Source: Oncomelania hupensis (Eukaryota; Mollusca; Gastropoda; Littorinimorpha; Pomatiopsidae). Taken from it: a DNA stretch of 64,000 bases. The stretch covers positions 21,900,730 through 21,964,729 of the forward strand of contig CM072515.1 of NCBI GenBank assembly GCA_036898135.1, written 5' to 3'. Positions 23,906 through 41,856 of the stretch are shown one piece after another. Positions within the stretch are counted from its first letter, which is position 1; every line of letters begins with the position of its first letter. The notes under the pieces are model-generated. The model saw nothing but the letters and a program-made list of their open reading frames with translations. It was not told the DNA's origin and searched no databases. Made by a program: the position numbers and the translations under genes.

Positions 23906-24357
23906 TTACTCCCCTTGTAAGAAAAACGTATCTTCTCTAGGATATCATCACAAGTAGATTGATAGAACAGAGTAGGAATGAGAAAGAATAAAGGAGAAAG
24001 ACAGCGATAGTGAGAATTTAAAGCACCAAATTTCCAGAAAGTGGGGATACTATTTATACTGAAACCCCCGGCATCCGTACGGAGATGGGTGATAGGAGGG
24101 ATGAAGGGGGGGGGGGGGGAGTGAACGTGATATGCCTGAGAGGTTGAGTAGTCAGTTTAAACTCTGTGTATAGGTGTGTGTGTGCGTGTGTGTGTGTGAG
24201 GGGGGAGGTATGTTCGCTGGCAGTCTGTTTTTGTTCCACGTGTTGTGTGCTTTGAGGAATAAAATTGTTATTATTGCTTTAGTTTCCTAAAGGTGCAAAA
24301 CAAATTCATGTATGCAGAACATTTGAGTTGAATAAACACATATTGTTATGCCTCACA

Positions 24358-24388
<31 letters not shown>

Positions 24389-24460
24389 CCACATACACAC
24401 ACACACCCACACACCCACCTACCCTCACCCACACCCACCTACTTACACACATAAATACAC
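24358..24460 (+). repeat. (CA)n-rich compound microsatellite
   Basis: CACACA interspersed with CCCACC. Part of the duplicated spacer; a matching tract lies at 36871-36900. Confidence 0.9.
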
Positions 24461-24508
24461 ACACAATATAGCCCATAATACATCAACGTTTCCACTGATC
24501 CCTTTAAA

Positions 24509-25087
24509 ACCCCCGTTGGGGTACCGGGGGTTTCAGTATAAATAGTATCCCCACTTTCTAGAAATTTAGTGCTTTAAATTTTCACTGTCGCTGTCTTTCT
24601 CATTTGCTCTTTCTCATTCCTGCTCTGTTCTATCAATCTGCTATACTATCGTCTTCTTCGCTAGACCAGTCTCCTACCTTTTTTCTTGAAAACTCCTCCG
24701 GGACAAGACTCCTTGTTTGTGTATGAGGTCTGTTGGATCAGCTTGGGAATATTGGATGCTTTCTGCCAGGTGGTCACTAGGGCTTCCTATGATGTTATTA
24801 TTTAGCAATGTAGGCATTTTATATGTATGTGTTTTGTTGATAATTTATAATGATGTTTGTATTCTATTTTGTTTTTGTAAACGGGGGTTCGATAAGTTGG
24901 GGTGAAGCCTCAGCCGTCCCCTGCGTGGGATGTCTTTATTGTAAAATGACTGGCTGGTGGAGGGCATTCAGTTTTCCCACTAGGGTTGTTTCAGCAGATC
25001 TTTTATGCGGATTGGGGGTTGTCCGGTCCTGATTTGGCTCGGAAGAGTCCGCTGGACCTAAAACAACAATTATGTAATGTAATGTAA
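24509..25087 (+). mobile_element. Retroelement-like repeat (579 bp) with (ATGTA)n tail and target duplication
   Basis: TGATCCCTTTAAA flanks it at 24496-24508 and 25088-25100. The uninterrupted site is visible at 36956-36968. The 5' end is G/C-rich (CCCCGTTGGGGTACCGGGG, a small inverted repeat) followed by TTTCAGTATAAATAG. The 3' end has CCGCTGGACCTAAAACAACA and tandem ATGTA. The 13 bp duplication and the tail indicate target-primed reverse transcription, so it is a SINE or a severely truncated LINE. Class uncertain. Confidence 0.75.
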
Positions 25088-25100
25088 TGATCCCTTTAAA

Positions 25101-25328
25101 TAATGATTAACTAACTAACCATTTTCAATTAGTATATTGGGCATCATCAGCAAGTCTATAGTATTGTGTTGGTGATTTGCTATCATCCTACATCATTATA
25201 TTATTATAACATCTATTGTGTAAACTAACATAACATGATTGCATCTCTCTCTCGCTCTGTCTCTCTCTCACTCACTCTATATCGCTCTCATACTCTCTCA
25301 CTCTATCACTCGCGCGCTCACTCACTTA

Positions 25329-25396
<68 letters not shown>

Positions 25397-25736
25397 AATC
25401 CCATTTTATCCCATTCTTTGCTTTTGCAAGGCACACTTCTTATGCAAATAAATCATTCTCACCCTCTCTCTCGCTCCGTCTGGGTAGGGTGAGTTGGGTT
25501 ACGTGTACACTATGAAGACGTGAGTGTGCGTGTATATTATTACCCCCATTCCCATTTCCATCAGCACAACTACCCTCCTCCCAAACACTTCTTGAGTGGT
25601 CAGTTCTACGTTAACCAACCTGTAATTAGTGTTGCCTAATCCAAGCCAACGTCCGTTTATCCAATTTCCTCTTAGTCAAATGAACACTACGCAATTTACT
25701 TCGTACCTGATAAGCCAAACTACTTAACGTTGGTCC
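25101..25736 (+). other. Upstream region of copy 3
   Basis: Homologous to 37445-37944 and 12047-12348. A (CT)n tract occupies 25322-25393 and no coding region is present. Confidence 0.5.
25322..25393 (+). repeat. (CT)n microsatellite
   Basis: Nearly pure dinucleotide tract about 350 bp upstream of the TATA-like box of copy 3; much shorter before copy 4. Confidence 0.95.
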
Positions 25737-25744
25737 TATAAGTA
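25737..25744 (+). promoter_or_regulatory. TATA-like box of copy 3
   Basis: TATAAGTA in the same conserved block and at the same distance from the exon 1 donor as in copy 2. Confidence 0.5.
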
Positions 25745-25767
25745 CTGGTCATCACCAAGAACCAGGC

Positions 25768-25813
25768 ATGTTTCGGACAAGTGCCAAGCTATTCTGCCAA
25801 GCTCAAACAAAAG
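25768..25813 (+). other. 5' UTR exon 1 of copy 3 (approximate start)
   Basis: Ends with ACAAAAG before GTATG at 25814. The acceptor CTAG at 26197-26200 puts the start of exon 2 at 26201, 31 bases before the ATG. Start estimated. Confidence 0.5.
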
Positions 25814-26231
25814 GTATGTTGGTGGTTTATTTTTTACAAATAATACAAGTGTAATTTTATTTATTTATTTATTTATTTATTTACATCGTATTGGAACAGA
25901 AAAAAACACCTCATTGTTATTTGTAGTTCCTACACGGTTTTATGTTTTGTAAGTACTGGCACTACAATCATAAAAAGAGGTCTGAATAAGTTTATCTTTT
26001 TCGTATTTGTTAACCTTCTGCCTAATACTTAGATTCTATTTTTCCAGGGAGTCTTTCAAATTAATAATGATTATGTTTGAGCTAAATCATATTTCCTTTT
26101 CTCTCTGAGACCACATAGTTTTGCACATTTTTTGAGCTTCCTCTAGACTTATTCTAATATGTTTTGTACATTTATATCGTTCTTTTCCTTTTGTAACTAG
26201 CAAAAATACCAATCCTCCGGCCATTTCGAAC

Positions 26232-30735
<4,504 letters not shown>

Positions 30736-31560
30736 ACAAAGCATTGCTATCTGGTTCAATGAAATTGAGTAAATATTCTGGTGCATTCGACGTTTGGAGA
30801 TTGGAAAGCCCAACAGGTCATTTGAAAATATTCCAAGATATTCAGTCCAATCGATGATATTTTGTGTTTGTTTGTCAATGATTTAATGGCGAATTGTACA
30901 TGGACATTATGCTTCGACAATTCAATGGAAAATGACCAATCGTAATACAAAGCACAGTGCTATTCCTTTTCTCTGTTGTGCATTGCATATTGTGTAAAAG
31001 AGCGAACGTTAGACTAGCTGATGTTATTATTTATTGTGTCATTTCAGTTACAGACGTAATGAGAGTGAAAATGTTTGATGGCAGTAGTTAATATAAATGA
31101 GATAAATGTTAATAACTATTGTTGCAGTAATGTTTGAGGATAGCAATTAATATTTGCAGGAATGTTTGAAAGTAGTAAATATATATGCGCTAATGTTTGA
31201 TAGTACAGAGTTAATATCATGGTTATTGCAGCAGTTTATCTTTGTGGTAATATTTGATTCTTGCAGTAATGTTTAACTGAAGTAGGGCATTTGCAATAAT
31301 ATTTCATTGTAGCATTTAACATTTGTAATATTGTTGGATTGTATGGTATTATTGAAGACCTTTTTTTTAGTGGAGATTACTTTTAGTCTGTATTTACAGA
31401 TTATAATTATGGTATGTGTGAAACAGCACCCAATCATAATGACAATTGTTTTTGTTAATAAATTATTTGAAAGCAAAAATAAAACAGATTTTGATGTATG
31501 TTGTTTTGGATGAACTGGCATCATGAATGACCTTCTCTTTGGTTTAACGTTTAATTCAAT
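30736..31560 (+). other. 3' UTR and flank of copy 3
   Basis: Conserved with the other 3' regions and ending around the distal AATAAA. Confidence 0.6.
31457..31462 (+). promoter_or_regulatory. Distal polyadenylation signal, copy 3
   Basis: AATAAA in the same conserved 3' block. The proximal signal overlaps the stop at 30731-30736. Confidence 0.4.
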
Positions 31561-34500
31561 TAAAAATATGTATAAATAAAATAAAATGAAATACTACTTC
31601 TACTATTAATCAATTAATTAATTAATTAATCAACCCAAAAGACAACTTTCAGTTTCCCTATACCCATATATAAAGTTTTTATTAAGGGAGATTTTCCTTC
31701 TATCCTCCCCCAATCCCAACAGTCACCAATCCCCTTTTCACAAAACTACACTTCCATTACCTTTAATTAAAGTTATTGAGTTTCAAGACCTATAATGTGC
31801 ATCAGAAGATTATATTGTACGCACTGAAGGTTGAAACTGGTCGCTAAGGTTGTAAATCTCAGGCATCTCTTCTTTGCTCTGTCAACAAACAACTGCGCCT
31901 ACTATACACACTTCCGCAGTGTGCTATATTCAGACTCAACCTTGGTGCTATACATCTCATATGGCTTAAAGGTCCATAAACAAATTTATCAATTTAACTC
32001 AAAACAGTACTTTTGAAATAGTTTTTTTTTTAATTTATTGTTTTAGTGGCCGAGCGGGGTATTTGACTCCTGCCTCTCGGTCACGCCCTGGAGAACACGG
32101 CCCAACTTGGACTGTTATGTTTCATTAACGTTTAGGACATTAAAATTTGTTGCCTTCCGTGTTCATAGTAAACCGAACTGCCAGCTACTAGTGCTAAGAC
32201 ACTCTCTGCAGGTCACTGCCACAAACCTGCATATAATACCATCCGACAATGTAGTACTGCCCACCACCAAAAGCAGAAGACAAATGGTCAGGCGAGGAGA
32301 ACATGTGTCGTGTCGCCTTGTCCTGCATAATCTAAGATCCACACCAAAAGTTTGTTTACAGCAGGAGGCACCAAAGGCCAGGCTAACCCATCAAAGGGCA
32401 GTCTCAAGGGAGACAATCTATCCCAAGCGTGATCAGTTGCATCCCATTGCGCCACATATCCCACAGCTAAAATCGAACCATGTCCTAATGGTTCCAGTTT
32501 CAAAGCTGATAATTATGTGTCTGGAGCTGCCACTGCGTACTCTCAGTTAGTCTCCATTCGCCAACTTAACAGTGAATGACCGTCTTGAACAGTTTTTATG
32601 TTCCAGCATCATCCTGTCTCCTATTGGGCACAATTTGTAGTATTTGACTCCCGACTCTCCGCCACGCCCTAGAGAACACGGCACAACCTGAACTGCTTAT
32701 TTCAATTGTCCCTCATAATATAGGCATAGCACATTGTTGCTTTGCAAGGCGAGAAAGCGGATTGCCGGCTACTAGTGACAAGACACTCTCTGCAGGTCAC
32801 TGCAATAAAGCTGCATAAAGTTCCAACTTACAATGTAGAGTTGCTCACCACCAAAAGCAGAAGGCGAATGGTCAGGTTGGGAGAACATATATTGTGTCGC
32901 CGTGTCCTGCAAAATCCAAGGTCCACAACAAAGGATTCTGCACAGCAAGAGACATCCAAGACCTGACTAACCCATCATAGAGGAGCATCAAGGGAGGCAA
33001 TCTCTCATAAGCATGATCAGTCGCCTCCCATGGCGACAAATTTTAATTACTTAATCTTATTTTTTTCTGGTAGGTCAACTGCAACACACATTGTGACTTT
33101 GACAAAATGTGTGATCTTGGAGGTCTTTAACTTACCTATGACGCAAAATTGGGATACACCTTATTTATTTGACTTGACTACACAGTCGTGCTTTAACGTG
33201 GCAAGTAAATCGAAATGAAACTCGGCATCATTGACTGGTTAGCAATTAAATCATCCTTTAAGTAAAAACACTCGAACCGTGCAAAAAGATAAAAGGGAGA
33301 CGGTCATTCTACGGCGGTTGCGCGAGGACGATACAGTTTACACATACAAATCACATCTCTACCATTTTGTTTTCAGTTGTGCGAAACATAGCGAGGGCCC
33401 CTACATTTGAGTAGTTGTTATTTACATTTGGGTCCGAGACATCGAAGGGTATATGGGACGTGAATAAAAATACACGATGATGATGATCAAAATGATGTAG
33501 GCAAAAAGCTCATGCATAAAAATCTTTCATCGCAGTGAGAGCTATCTTTCGTTACGTTATGAGATTTGTGTCACGAGACACTAGGTTTAAGAAGATTCAA
33601 TTTGATTAAAAATAATAAAATTTCAGGACCGTGATAAAAATCTAGGTTAAAATGAGAATCCAAAATACGTGGCTATAAAGGCACATAGTATCTTCGGGCA
33701 CGCGATTTAAAAATAGAGATTAAAAAAAATGGGTTTCGTTACGATAACTATTCTAACTATTGCATAAAAGAGCTGCATCAGCAGACTCTGGTAGGAGACT
33801 TAATGGACATAGCGGGGCCGTCGCAGCGCCACCCCAGCAATATTGTGTTATCGGACACCGAAGAAAGGAGATACTGAAAACAGAGGTAAAAGACTATTAA
33901 AAGTTTTGAACATTCACATGTAAGACAGAAAATGTTTGATGTCAAGAATGTTCTAAATTTTACTTTGGAGTTTAAGCTTGTAAAATTGTTACAATGTTAA
34001 TGGTAAATCTTTTTTTTTATTTTATTAAATTTTATATAATTTTTTAATGTTGTTGGTCTAAATCACTATGTGTACAGACCTTAAATGAAATAAATGAATT
34101 ATATTTCCACTGCAGTGATCTGAACAAATCTTGGGTAATAACATATTTTGTGTCAATTAAGCTGTACAGGGATTTATAATTACTGTGGTTTCCTCGCGCA
34201 TTCGTAACACACATCTCTCCCTTGAGTAGAGTTTTATCTGTTCGACCATTTAAGTTGCATCATGGATACCCGCGATGGTCAGTCGAGGCAAACAGATTCA
34301 TATAGTAACCTCCCGGGTTCTGTGTTTCTTTTAAACATTTTAATGTTTTAACCTAACGTATTTGTTGAATATTTCTGACTTTTCTTGATGCAACAAAATG
34401 TAACTAACCCATTAAAAAATATTTAGCAGCTGATACTAGCTTTAATTTAGTCTTTTTTTTCAGTAATACAAAATGAAATTTGTTTGGCCGCACAAGGAAA

Positions 34501-34650
34501 GGTTAACTACAGATTGTGGGTATTTATTTATCTGAATTCTACAGTTAAGTTAGGATAGAGGGTGGGACGAGTATGGCGGGTGTTAAATAATATATCAATA
34601 AAGAAGGTGAAGCATTTTTTGTTTAAACAAAGACGATCCTTATTGTCTTA
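31561..34650. repeat. Duplicated spacer behind copy 3
   Basis: Homologous in order to 43390-45381 plus 52044-52380 behind copy 4. It includes the twin repeat described at 18371-19560 (here 32150-33030) and the empty LTR site CTATCTTTCGTTACGTTATG at 33542-33561. The rest is AT-rich and no gene is seen. Confidence 0.6.
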
Positions 34651-36124
<1,474 letters not shown>

Positions 36125-36260
36125 CCTTGGTGAACAAATGAATAAAAATGAAGTTTAACATGTACAGCCACCATTGGGGATATGGCAGACAGAGATAATC
36201 ATCCCAGGGACCGAGGAATAGGGACTAAATTCAACCCAGCAACCACTGTTTACCCACCCA
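36125..36260 (-). mobile_element. tRNA-derived SINE fragment (body)
   Basis: Same remnant as 20690-20870 in the next unit; it ends on the minus strand at TGCCATATCCCCAATGG. Confidence 0.6.
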
Positions 36261-37282
36261 CCCACCCTCCTACTATGTAAAAGGAAGATAATACTCGAAC
36301 ACCCTCCCTCTTTCCTCACCTGCTTCTAGATCATGCCAGCCACAACGATATATCACAGTCACCACTAGATATCATCAATGAAGAAAACTTTCTTTCCAGG
36401 AAAAGAAACAGTACCATATCCTTATTTTTCACTCATGAAATTTGATTCTAATAATTGTATCCCAAGAAATCCAGTGTAGTACCGCTTTTATCACAACAAG
36501 TTGTTGTTGTTTTATCTTTTTTTAAGCATGTTCCATAAACAGACACAACACGAACTAGCTTCCCCTCCGAGGTCGACTAAGCCGACTGCTAAAATCAAAA
36601 TAGGCCTAAGTCATCAAGTTGTGAACGTGATATGCCTGAGAAATGAGTAGTCAGTTTAAACTCTGTGTAGGTGTTTGTGTGTGCGTGTGGGTGAGTGTGT
36701 GTGAGGGGGCGGGGTGAGGTATGTTCGCTGGCAGTCTGTTTTTGTTCCACGTGTTGTGTGCTTTGAGGAATAAAACTGTTATTACTGCTTTAATATTCCT
36801 AAAGGTGCAAAACAAATTCATGTATCCATAACATTTGAGGAGACTAAAAACATTGTATATATCTTCCTCACACACACACACACACACACAAACACACACG
36901 TACCTACTCACACACATATACACACTCTAGCCCATAGTACATCATCTTTCCACTGATCCCTTTAAACAATGATTCACTAATAATAATAATACAGGATGCT
37001 ATTTACGCGCCTTTCCCCAAATCAATCAGGCTCTATACCAACATACACGCTCACCTGTCTCATCCACCCTCACACACACACCAAATACACATCCAGCACT
37101 CAAACAGGTGGTGTAAAGGCAGGGAGATCGCTATTAGAAGACGGAAAGAAAATCGAATTTTTATTTTTGAAATTTTTATATTGACTGCACCCTGTACCAT
37201 TATTGAAGGGAGGGAGGAAACCGGAGTGCCCGGAGAAAACCCTCGGTGACCTCAATAGTCTCGTACCTAAGTCACATAAGTT

Positions 37283-37345
37283 CGCCCCTTGCGGGAATCG
37301 AACCCGCATAGGAAACCGGCGACTTATCCACTGCGCCACGAGGCC
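37283..37345 (-). tRNA. Deleted second tRNA-Arg-like unit
   Basis: The same 5' part and B box as the neighbour, but about 9 nt between the anticodon arm and the T arm are missing. Non-functional as a tRNA. Confidence 0.45.
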
Positions 37346-37351
37346 ACCCCA

Positions 37352-37423
37352 CGCCCCTTGCGGGAATCGAACCCGCGACCTTCGGCATAGGAAAACGGCA
37401 ACTTATCCACTGCGCCACGAGGC
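37352..37423 (-). tRNA. tRNA-Arg(CCT)-like unit within SINE head
   Basis: A 72 nt cloverleaf-like sequence, beginning GCCTCGTGGCGCAGTGGATAA (A box) and including GGGTTCGATTCCCGC (B box and T arm). The anticodon loop TTCCTAT gives CCT. The acceptor ends (GCCTC / AGGGGCG) pair only partly. It is most likely a SINE promoter rather than a working tRNA gene. Confidence 0.5.
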
Positions 37424-37444
37424 AACTCCTAACCACGAGGCCAC

Positions 37445-37944
37445 TAGCTAACCATTTTCAATTAGTATATTGGGCACCATCAGCAAGTCTGTAGTATTGT
37501 GATGGTGATTTGGTACATCCTACATCATTATATTATTATAACATCTATTGTGTAAAATAACATAACATGATTACATCTCTCTCTCAAGCTCTCTCTCGCG
37601 CGCTCACTTTCTCTCTCTCTCTTAATCCCATTATATCCCCATCTCTGCTTTTGCAAGGCACTATTGTCTTATGCAAATAAATCATTCTCTCTCTCTGTCT
37701 GGGGAGGGGGGGTTGTGAGTGGGGTTAGGCGTAATGTATTTAGACGTGATATTTTGTAAATGAATTAATACCCCACTTCCAAATACTCTCCTCCCAAACA
37801 CTCCTTCAATGGTCAGTTCTACGTTAGCCATTCTGTAATTAGTGTTGCCTAATCCAATCCATTGTTCGTTTATCCCCTTTCCTCTTGGTGAACAATACGC
37901 AATTTACCTCGTAACTGATAAGCCAAACTAATTAACGTTGGCCC
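37445..37944 (+). other. Upstream region of copy 4
   Basis: Homologous to the region before copy 3 with a shorter CT tract. It ends at the TATA-like box. No gene seen. Confidence 0.5.
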
Positions 37945-37952
37945 TATAAGTA
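37945..37952 (+). promoter_or_regulatory. TATA-like box of copy 4
   Basis: TATAAGTA, conserved with copies 2 and 3. The core promoter looks intact although the coding region is broken. Confidence 0.45.
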
Positions 37953-37975
37953 CTGGTCATAATCAAGAAGCAGGC

Positions 37976-38021
37976 ATGTTTCGGAAGAGTGCCAAGCTAT
38001 TCTGCCAAGCGCAAACAAAAG
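37976..38021 (+). other. 5' UTR exon 1 of copy 4; partner acceptor mutated
   Basis: Ends ACAAAAG before GTATG at 38022. The downstream acceptor of copies 2 and 3 (AG before CAAAAATACC) is AT here at 38414-38415. The next AG is the one immediately before the ATG (CGAAG, 38445-38446), which could still give a translatable mRNA. Confidence 0.45.
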
Positions 38022-39428
38022 GTATGTTGCTTTATTAAAAATAAAATACAAGTGTAATTTTATTTATTTATTTATTTATTTAATTGTTTACATCGTATTG
38101 GAACAGAAAAAATACCTCATTGATATTTGTAGTTCCTACACGGTTTTATGTTTTGTAAAGTAAGTACTGGCGCTACAATCATAAAAAGAAGTCCGAATAA
38201 GTTTATCTATTTTGGTTTTTTTTAAGCTTCCGTCAAATACTTAGATCTATTTTTCCAGCGAGTCTTTTGACTTAATAACGATTATGTTCGAGCTAAATCA
38301 TATTTCCTTTTCTCTTTGAGACTATATAGCTTTGCATATTTTTTGGGCTTCCCCTAGAGTTATTCTAATATATATTGTATATTTATATCGTTCTTTTTCT
38401 CTTCCTTGTAACAATCAAAAATACCATTACTCCGGCCATTTCGAAGATGGACAACAGCCTTCTATGTCTCCTGGTGTCCTTGACCTTGTGGTCTTGCGCC
38501 ATGACCATCACACTGCCCAGACTGGACTTTCCTGTCCACGTCAAACGTCTCATTACCTCCAATGACGTCGACGGCTATGATGTAGCTACCGTGCACGCGC
38601 TTGAGGATGACGTAGAGGTTGGACAGACGAAGCGTGATCTAGAACTGCACGCCTCTGGTAAATAAATAAATAAATGAGGACATTACAAACCAAGAACAAT
38701 GTACAGATAAACGATATTTTATTGTACCGTTATGCTATGATCCTCGGTACAAATCTCTTTAGTCCGTCATCTTACTTGTACAGTAAGTTTTGCAATTTAA
38801 TGTCTTTACATGTCTTTTAATATGTACAGTACTGAGAATATTTGGTAGAAATAAGTGTTTTAATGTGTCCATCCCTTTAGCATTTTACTGTGTATCGTTT
38901 TAAGGGTCTCCAACTGGCACACGGCTCGGAGACGACAATTTTTATTGTCCATCCACAAATCTCGCATAAAGTACTACAAACACATGAGAGGAGTCTCGCA
39001 CGCAGACATTTAATTTCCAGACTAAGATACAGTTGCTGAAGCTGAAGCTGAAGCCTTCTTTTACCATCGTTTCTCGTATGATTTACAACCATATTCACCG
39101 ATATTCAGTCACACGTACCAACGACATAACAAATAACTATATTAACACTCATGCATCGTAAAAATAAGATCTATTACATTCAATATTGGTGTTACAATTT
39201 CACAATACATAACAAACAACCCAATGGATACCAAATACGAGACAAATGCGATCCAATCCAAAGGACCGAAGACGAAACTTATTCAATTAGATATATGATT
39301 ATACAGTAGGTATAATAGTAAAGCCATAGAAACGTACATACATACTTAATTTGAATAAAACATATTAATTCAATTCTATTCGTTTGTCTCTCTTATTGGC
39401 CCATAATATTATCATTTATAAACAAGTC

Positions 39429-39465
<37 letters not shown>

Positions 39466-40349
39466 AATCCTTTCTTAAATCGGATATTAATAATTGTCAT
39501 AGGAAACGTTTGTGATTTTTGTTAAGAACAATAAATTAGTTGTGCCTTGTTGTACAGTATTGTATTGCATTGCATTGTACTGCTTTGAATTGTATTGTAA
39601 TGTACTGTATTGTAGATTCCACTTCCACGAAAAAGCATTTCACCCTGAGAATGGCCAGCTCCGGCGAAGAACTGCGCATGTCGTTAACCCGCAGACGCCA
39701 TGTCGACACTTCCGGTATTCGTTTCCATGAGATCACGGATAAAGGGAAAAGGGAGATTACTGATGTCCAGGTAAAATATGCCTATGGGGCGTTTGTAAAA
39801 CTCCTCTTACTATTCCCAGGCTTGAACCTGTTCACAAAACTTTAAAGGTAGTGAGATTATAATGGTTATATTCAGTGTGCTCATGTGGCTAAGCTGGGCC
39901 AGAAAAAAAAGAAGGACTCCTCCCAACTACCAAAAGTTTACGGGAACACCGTTTAGCTTCCATTTTTTGTCCAAGTCGTCACTACCCGAAAAGCAGTTTT
40001 CTTTAGACTTAACAGTTACATATATTTAGGGTTTTCTCGTCCTTACCCTCGTCGTCGACATCATAGTCATCATCATCGTCATCATCCTATGTTGTTGTTT
40101 GCTTATATTAGGTGCGCGATTGCTTCTTCGACGGACCTTTGAGTGCCGCACAAGGTCACGCCCACATGGCCATGTGTGACGGGAATTTGATGGGGACCAT
40201 CAGCACCAACTCTCGCCGACTGTACCAAATCCTCCCCCTGCCCGAAATCACCAACAAGCGCTCTGCCGAAGATGACGTCACCCGCGTGCTGCTGACGTGG
40301 AAGGATAACAGCAAAGACGCAATGCTGGGCGAGCTGGAGGCTCTTATGA

Positions 40350-40436
40350 ATGTGATTGCTGGATATTACGGGCCAGCGCCTTGAGAAGCTCTCTGAGCTT
40401 GTAAGTGCGCTATATAAGAGAAATCTCTTTTTTGTT
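40350..40436 (+). repeat. Foreign repeat segment replacing the end of exon 4 in copy 4
   Basis: Replaces the sequence present in copies 2 and 3 between CTCTTATGAA and the TCATCATC tract. It contains GCCAGCGCCTTGAGAAGC and GTGCGCTATATAAGAG, which resembles the 3' tails of L2/CR1-type elements and their SINEs. It brings the in-frame TGA at 40382. Confidence 0.55.
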
Positions 40437-40546
40437 CATCATCATCATCATTATCATTACATTTCTATTTCTTCTTCTTCTTCTTCTTCTTCTTCTTCTT
40501 CTTCTTCTTCTTCTTCTTCTTCTTCTTCTTCTTCTTCTTCTTCTTC

Positions 40547-40577
<31 letters not shown>
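40437..40577 (+). repeat. (TTC)n and (TTA)n compound microsatellite in intron 4 of copy 4
   Basis: About 24 TTC units (40475-40548) followed by TTA units, up to the exon 5 acceptor. Confidence 0.9.
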
Positions 40578-41731
40578 GTGATCCCTATGCCAACAGCGTC
40601 AAAGGTGAAACGCGGCACCGCAGTCAAAGTAGAGATCGGAAACTACCTGGACAAATATTACATCGCCGACTGCAATAGCAATCTGGGCCTCAGCTCGAAC
40701 CAGCAGCTTGTTGACTTGCAAATCCTCAAGTTCTCATCTGGTAAGTGGTCTACATCGTATCGTAGCCTACATCATGATATAGCTACATCGTATCCTATAA
40801 CTAAGCCTTCACCATGCGATAGCACTACATCAAATTTTACTCCTAATAATTTGTCTTCAGTACTTTCCGCGACTAGAGAAGTTGTTGGAGAGATAAATTA
40901 CAAACCACACGAAATAGAGATCGTTCTTTAATCCGCTCAGTCGGAAGGTGATGAGTCCTCGGTTTGATTAGGAGCCCAAATGTCAAGATTTTCCATAGGT
41001 TGATTTAGAAATGTCTTGTTGTTACATAGCGCTTTTTCAGCCCGAGAACCGCTCAATGTGCTGGCCGTTAAAGCTCTAACTCAAGTCGCTGAGACACACA
41101 CTTGCTGCCTTAGACGTATCGTCCCACGCCCCGCACAACATCACAATTGAGGGAAACTTGGAAGGAGAAAAACGACCTAGAGCTTGCTGGGTAGGCCTAT
41201 ATTTATGTAGCTGACACTCACTCGTCTAGGACATGAGCCTCAGGATCTTTAAAGTCCGTGCAATTAAATGTGTGAGTGCACAGCTTAAACCTCGGTTTAT
41301 GCTCTCATCGGATGAAGTAGGGGGCGCCGACCTGGGTATCATGATGGGTGTTGGTGCGTTGGCACTCTAGACCCTCAACCTTATCATACGGATCCACTGC
41401 CTGCTATGTTATCTCTGCTCATTCAATGATTCAATAGTTTTGCCATCGTTTTCCCCTTGAGCCACCGCGCTTCCTTATCATCGCTATCTATTTCGAATTA
41501 CTGTTTACATGTGGGATTTTTCTTCGTGTTATTTTTTGTTTCAGCGGCCAGCATTTTGTGGACCACCAAAATTTCTTGGGACATCACCTTGAAGCTGGCT
41601 GATGTGACGCTGATGCAGACAAACCCAACTTGGTACGGTGCCTCCAGTGGCGACACCATCGGCGACCGCTTGAACTTTATCTGCCAAGGCACCATGGCCG
41701 AAAGCTATGATCAAGTAGGCTTCATCATCCG

Positions 41732-41732
<1 letters not shown>

Positions 41733-41827
<95 letters not shown>

Positions 41828-41856
41828 AATCATCATCATCATTATCATCGTCATCA
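41733..41856 (+). repeat. (ATC)n microsatellite in intron 6 of copy 4
   Basis: The longest of the four intron 6 tracts, with a few AAT and GTC interruptions near its 3' end. Confidence 0.95.

Larger units (their letters stand above)
21260..24120 (-). mobile_element. Retroelement-like repeat with (ATGTA)n tail, carrying a nested insertion
   Basis: Flanked by GTGAACGTGAT at 21249-21259 and 24121-24131. The empty site is visible at 36622-36640 (GTGAACGTGATATGCCTGAG). The minus-strand 5' part (24120-23953, with TTTCAGTATAAATAGTATCC) and 3' part (21733-21260, ending in repeats of ATGTA) match the 579 bp element at 24509-25087. Between them lies an extra 2.2 kb (about 21733-23953) that includes a Rex1/CR1-like LINE end. 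The 112-codon minus-strand frame at 21348-21686 parallels one in the other copy but has no known domain. Confidence 0.7.
36986..37444 (-). mobile_element. tRNA-Arg-derived SINE with a doubled head
   Basis: Inserted where copies 1-3 have the plain spacer (CTAACTAACCATTTTCAATT). On the minus strand it starts with two tRNA-like units (37423-37352 and 37345-37283), has a body with GGGTTTTCTCCGGGCACTCC, and ends in (ATT)n at 36986. A CACTAR duplication may flank it. The length of 459 bp is normal for a tRNA SINE. Confidence 0.65.
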
